8,976 bases of DNA from positions 1 to 8,976 of the forward strand of contig CAMPKL010000106.1 of the NCBI GenBank assembly GCA_946887065.1, in the 5' to 3' direction. The first letter of the stretch is position 1. The number at the start of each line of letters is the position of its first letter. The translations under genes were made by a program, and so were the position numbers. Positions 6,642 to 8,976 of the stretch are shown piece by piece. Source of the stretch: an uncultured Bryobacterales bacterium (lineage in GTDB: Bacteria > Acidobacteriota > Terriglobia > Bryobacterales > UBA6623). The notes below the pieces were generated by a model. It was not told the origin of the DNA. It was given only the letters and a program-made list of their open reading frames with translations, and ran no database searches.

Positions 6642-8976
6642 GTGACGCCACCCAAACGCCCTTCCCACGCGCTTATCTTGATATTGCTGCTCGCCGGGGA
6701 GGCGGCAGCTCAAACGGTAACTCGCGGACCGTACCTGCAAACGGGCACGCAGACTAGCGTGACCGTGAAGTGGCGGACAAGCAGTGCGACAAATAGCGTC
6801 GTTCGTTACGGGCTTCAGCAAGGCAACCTCAGCCAGTCCGCCTCGGTCGCAGGCTCGTTCACCAACCACGAAGTCGTCGTGATCGGTCTGGCGCCCGCCA
6901 CCAAATATTACTACTCGGCAGGGAACACGACGGGGCCATTGGCGGGCGGCGACAGCAGTCATTTCTTCACGACGGCGCCCTTGGCGGAAACCTCTTTTCC
7001 GACTCGGGTATGGGTTCTCGGCGATTCGGGCACCGCCGACGTCAACGCCCGCGCGGTGCGTGACGCCTTCGCGGCCTACACCGGCTCGCAGAACCCCAAT
7101 CTCATGTTGATGTTGGGCGACAACGCCTACCAAGACGGCACGGATGGGGAGTTCCAGACGGCGGTGTTCGACACGTATCCGCAGTTCTTGCGCAATACCG
7201 TGTTGTGGCCGACGCTCGGCAATCACGACGGACACACTGCCGACTCGGCCAGCCAATCCGGTCCCTACTACGAAATTTTCACTCTGCCGAAGAACGGCCA
7301 GGCCGGGGGCATCGCTTCCGGCACCGAGGCGTACTACTCGTTTGACTACGGCGACATCCACTTCGTCTGCCTGGAATCCTACGAGACCGACCGCTCGGCG
7401 AGCGGCGCGATGATGACGTGGCTCAAGGCGGACCTCGAAGCAAACGACAAACCGTGGCTGGTCGCCTTTTGGCATCATCCGCCGTACTCCAAGGGATCCC
7501 ACGATTCCGATACGGACGGCCTGATGACCGACATGCGCCAAAACGCTCTACCGATCTTGGAGCAGCATGGTGTGGACTTGGTACTCACCGGGCATAGCCA
7601 TTCGTATGAGCGCTCCTATTTGATCGACGGTCACTATGGCGTCTCCAGCACGTTTAATAACGCGATGAAGAAGGACGCGGGCAACGGCAACGAGGCTGGA
7701 GACGGCGCCTATGTGAAACCGCTGCTGGCCGACGTTCCGCATGAAGGCGCGGTATATGCGGTCGCCGGCGCGTCGGGCTCGATCAGCGGCGGGCCGCTGA
7801 ATCACCCTGCGATGGTGCTCTCGCTGAACGCGTTGGGTTCGGTCGTTCTCGACTTCAGCGCCGGACGGCTCGACGTGAAGTACTTGGACAACAACGCGGC
7901 CGTCCGCGATGACTTCACCATCTTGAAAGGCTCGGATTCAACACCCCCGGCCATCTCTTCCGTCGTATCCGAAGGCCCGCCGACCGAAGTTGTCGTGACT
8001 TACACCGAACGAGTCGAGGAGACCAGCGCGGAAGCCACGGGCAACTATGCGATCAACAACGGCATAGCGGTATCCGCGGCGGTGCTCGACGCGACGGGCC
8101 GCGTTATTACGCTGACCGTCGCGCCGCCCTTGAACAACGCTGCTTACACGCTAACGATCAACAACGTCATTGACCTGGCGGCGAACCCGATCGCTCCCAA
8201 TTCACAGGCTGTATTCAATCATGTCGATGTCGTAACTCAGTCCTTCCAGAACGGCGTCTCGCCTTCTGCCGGATATGCCGGCACGACGGACACATACATT
8301 TCTGCGAATGCCCCGACTTCCACCTTCGGCGCCTCCGCGTCCCTGCTGGTCGACGGCGACGACCCAGCGGGCAGCGGTAACGACCTGGCGGCCTTGCTGC
8401 GCTGGGATTTGTCGTCGATCCCAGCAGGGTCGACCATCAATTCCGCGGAGATCGATATCGAAGTCTTCAACATCAGCAACGGCGTCTACCAGATCTACGA
8501 GCTGAAGCGCGCTTGGGCGCAGACCGGAGCGACTTGGAGCCTTGCTTCGGCCGGAAACCCTTGGCAGACGGCAGGAGCGGCTGGAAGCAATGACCGCGCA
8601 TCGACTGTCTTGGGCACGGTTACGGCAAGCGCTTTAGGCTCCTACAAGATCCTGTTGAACGCCGACGGTCTCGACGCGGTTCGCCGCTGGGCCGCCGATC
8701 CGTCATCGAACTTCGGTCTGATCGTGGCCAACTCGGCGACAACGGACGGTTTCGATTTCCGCTCCAGCGAATATGCGACGACATCGCAGCGCCCTCGCCT
8801 GACGGTGCGCTACAGCGCAGCAGGCGACACGGAGGCGCCGACGGCCCCCGGCGGACTGTCGCTGGTTTCTAAGACGTCGACCCAAGTGCAACTGCAGTGG
8901 AATGCGGCGTCGGACAACGTAGGCGTCGATCACTATCGCGTTCTGCGCAACGGCGCCGAAGTGGGCCTGCCGTCCT
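6642..8976 (+). CDS. Secreted purple-acid-phosphatase-like metallophosphoesterase with CBM96-like and FnIII modules (runs off right edge)
   Basis: The frame is open for 778 codons from GTG 6642 to the window end. The signal peptide (1-23) ends GEAAA, with Gln24 next. Residues 25-110 form a purple-acid-phosphatase N-terminal FnIII-like domain (TRGPYLQ, then TSVTVKWRT). The calcineurin-like catalytic domain (about 118-433) has all five metal-ligand blocks: GDSG (127-130), GDNAY (159-163, with the Tyr typical of purple acid phosphatases), GNHD (193-196), WHHPP (277-281) and GHSHSYER (317-324). Such enzymes hydrolyse phosphomonoesters or related substrates with a two-metal centre. An SbsA-like Ig domain (about 436-525) follows. 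Next comes a DNRLRE/CBM96-like domain (about 530-729; DTYISANAP, FGASASLLVDGDD, then RPRLTVRYS), then the start of an FnIII domain (DTEAPTAPGGL, SDNVGVDHYRV). The protein is probably extracellular and attached to polysaccharide. There is no strong Shine-Dalgarno; no other in-frame ATG or GTG lies between the preceding gene and 6642. The substrate is unknown. Confidence 0.9.
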   Translation, partial: MTPPKRPSHALILILLLAGEAAAQTVTRGPYLQTGTQTSVTVKWRTSSATNSVVRYGLQQGNLSQSASVAGSFTNHEVVVIGLAPATKYYYSAGNTTGPLAGGDSSHFFTTAPLAETSFPTRVWVLGDSGTADVNARAVRDAFAAYTGSQNPNLMLMLGDNAYQDGTDGEFQTAVFDTYPQFLRNTVLWPTLGNHDGHTADSASQSGPYYEIFTLPKNGQAGGIASGTEAYYSFDYGDIHFVCLESYETDRSASGAMMTWLKADLEANDKPWLVAFWHHPPYSKGSHDSDTDGLMTDMRQNALPILEQHGVDLVLTGHSHSYERSYLIDGHYGVSSTFNNAMKKDAGNGNEAGDGAYVKPLLADVPHEGAVYAVAGASGSISGGPLNHPAMVLSLNALGSVVLDFSAGRLDVKYLDNNAAVRDDFTILKGSDSTPPAISSVVSEGPPTEVVVTYTERVEETSAEATGNYAINNGIAVSAAVLDATGRVITLTVAPPLNNAAYTLTINNVIDLAANPIAPNSQAVFNHVDVVTQSFQNGVSPSAGYAGTTDTYISANAPTSTFGASASLLVDGDDPAGSGNDLAALLRWDLSSIPAGSTINSAEIDIEVFNISNGVYQIYELKRAWAQTGATWSLASAGNPWQTAGAAGSNDRASTVLGTVTASALGSYKILLNADGLDAVRRWAADPSSNFGLIVANSATTDGFDFRSSEYATTSQRPRLTVRYSAAGDTEAPTAPGGLSLVSKTSTQVQLQWNAASDNVGVDHYRVLRNGAEVGLPS

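Noticed and set aside
6461..6757. A 98-codon plus-strand frame spanning the end of paralogue 3 and the start of the phosphoesterase
   Set aside because: It overlaps both genes in another frame, has no domain or signal peptide, and would displace the well-supported signal peptide encoded from 6642.
6600..7541. A 313-codon open frame on the minus strand
   Set aside because: It is antisense to the catalytic domain of the phosphoesterase, whose plus-strand frame contains all five metal-binding motifs. The minus-strand product resembles nothing known.

Overview
This window is GC-rich and almost fully coding. It looks like a chromosomal segment from an Acidobacteriota-type bacterium. That assignment is an inference. 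It rests on three adjacent 520-570-residue exported proteins built from carboxypeptidase-regulatory-like beta modules, a class heavily expanded in Acidobacteriota such as Solibacter/Bryobacter relatives, and on a thioredoxin reductase N-terminus of the GSGCAGN type. No marker gene in the window fixes the taxon.

Layout. (1) 1-121, minus strand: the first 40 codons of thioredoxin reductase (trxB), running off the left edge. (2) 213-1409, plus strand, divergent from trxB: an exported, probably lipid-anchored protein resembling the aldose-1-epimerase / galactose-mutarotase fold. (3) 1410-1526: an intergenic region with two nested perfect inverted repeats. The outer one covers the start codon of the next gene. 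(4) 1527-3218, 3269/3275-4972 and 4972-6543: three tandem paralogues, each a signal peptide followed by several beta-sandwich modules. The second and third overlap by one base. (5) 6544-6641: a short intergenic region with a possible extended -10 promoter. (6) 6642-8976, running off the right edge: a secreted purple-acid-phosphatase-like metallophosphoesterase. Its catalytic part is followed by an Ig-like domain, a DNRLRE/CBM96-like domain and the start of a fibronectin type III domain.

How the genes may work together. Apart from cytoplasmic TrxB, every product carries an export signal, so this is a cell-surface or secreted-protein locus. The parts are a sugar-epimerase-like lipoprotein, three probable ligand-binding or structural beta-module proteins and a phosphatase with carbohydrate-binding modules. 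They would fit extracellular polymer or phosphate scavenging, but nothing in the sequence proves a shared pathway.

Most interesting points: the nested inverted repeats at 1471-1528; the fact that all four signal-peptidase-I-type exports have Gln immediately after the predicted Ala-X-Ala cleavage site; a strongly conserved C-terminal motif in the paralogues, whose codons have diverged mostly synonymously; and a short C-terminal tail shared by the first two paralogues only. I saw no mobile elements, CRISPR arrays, tRNAs or rRNAs, and no stretch over 300 bases without a gene.
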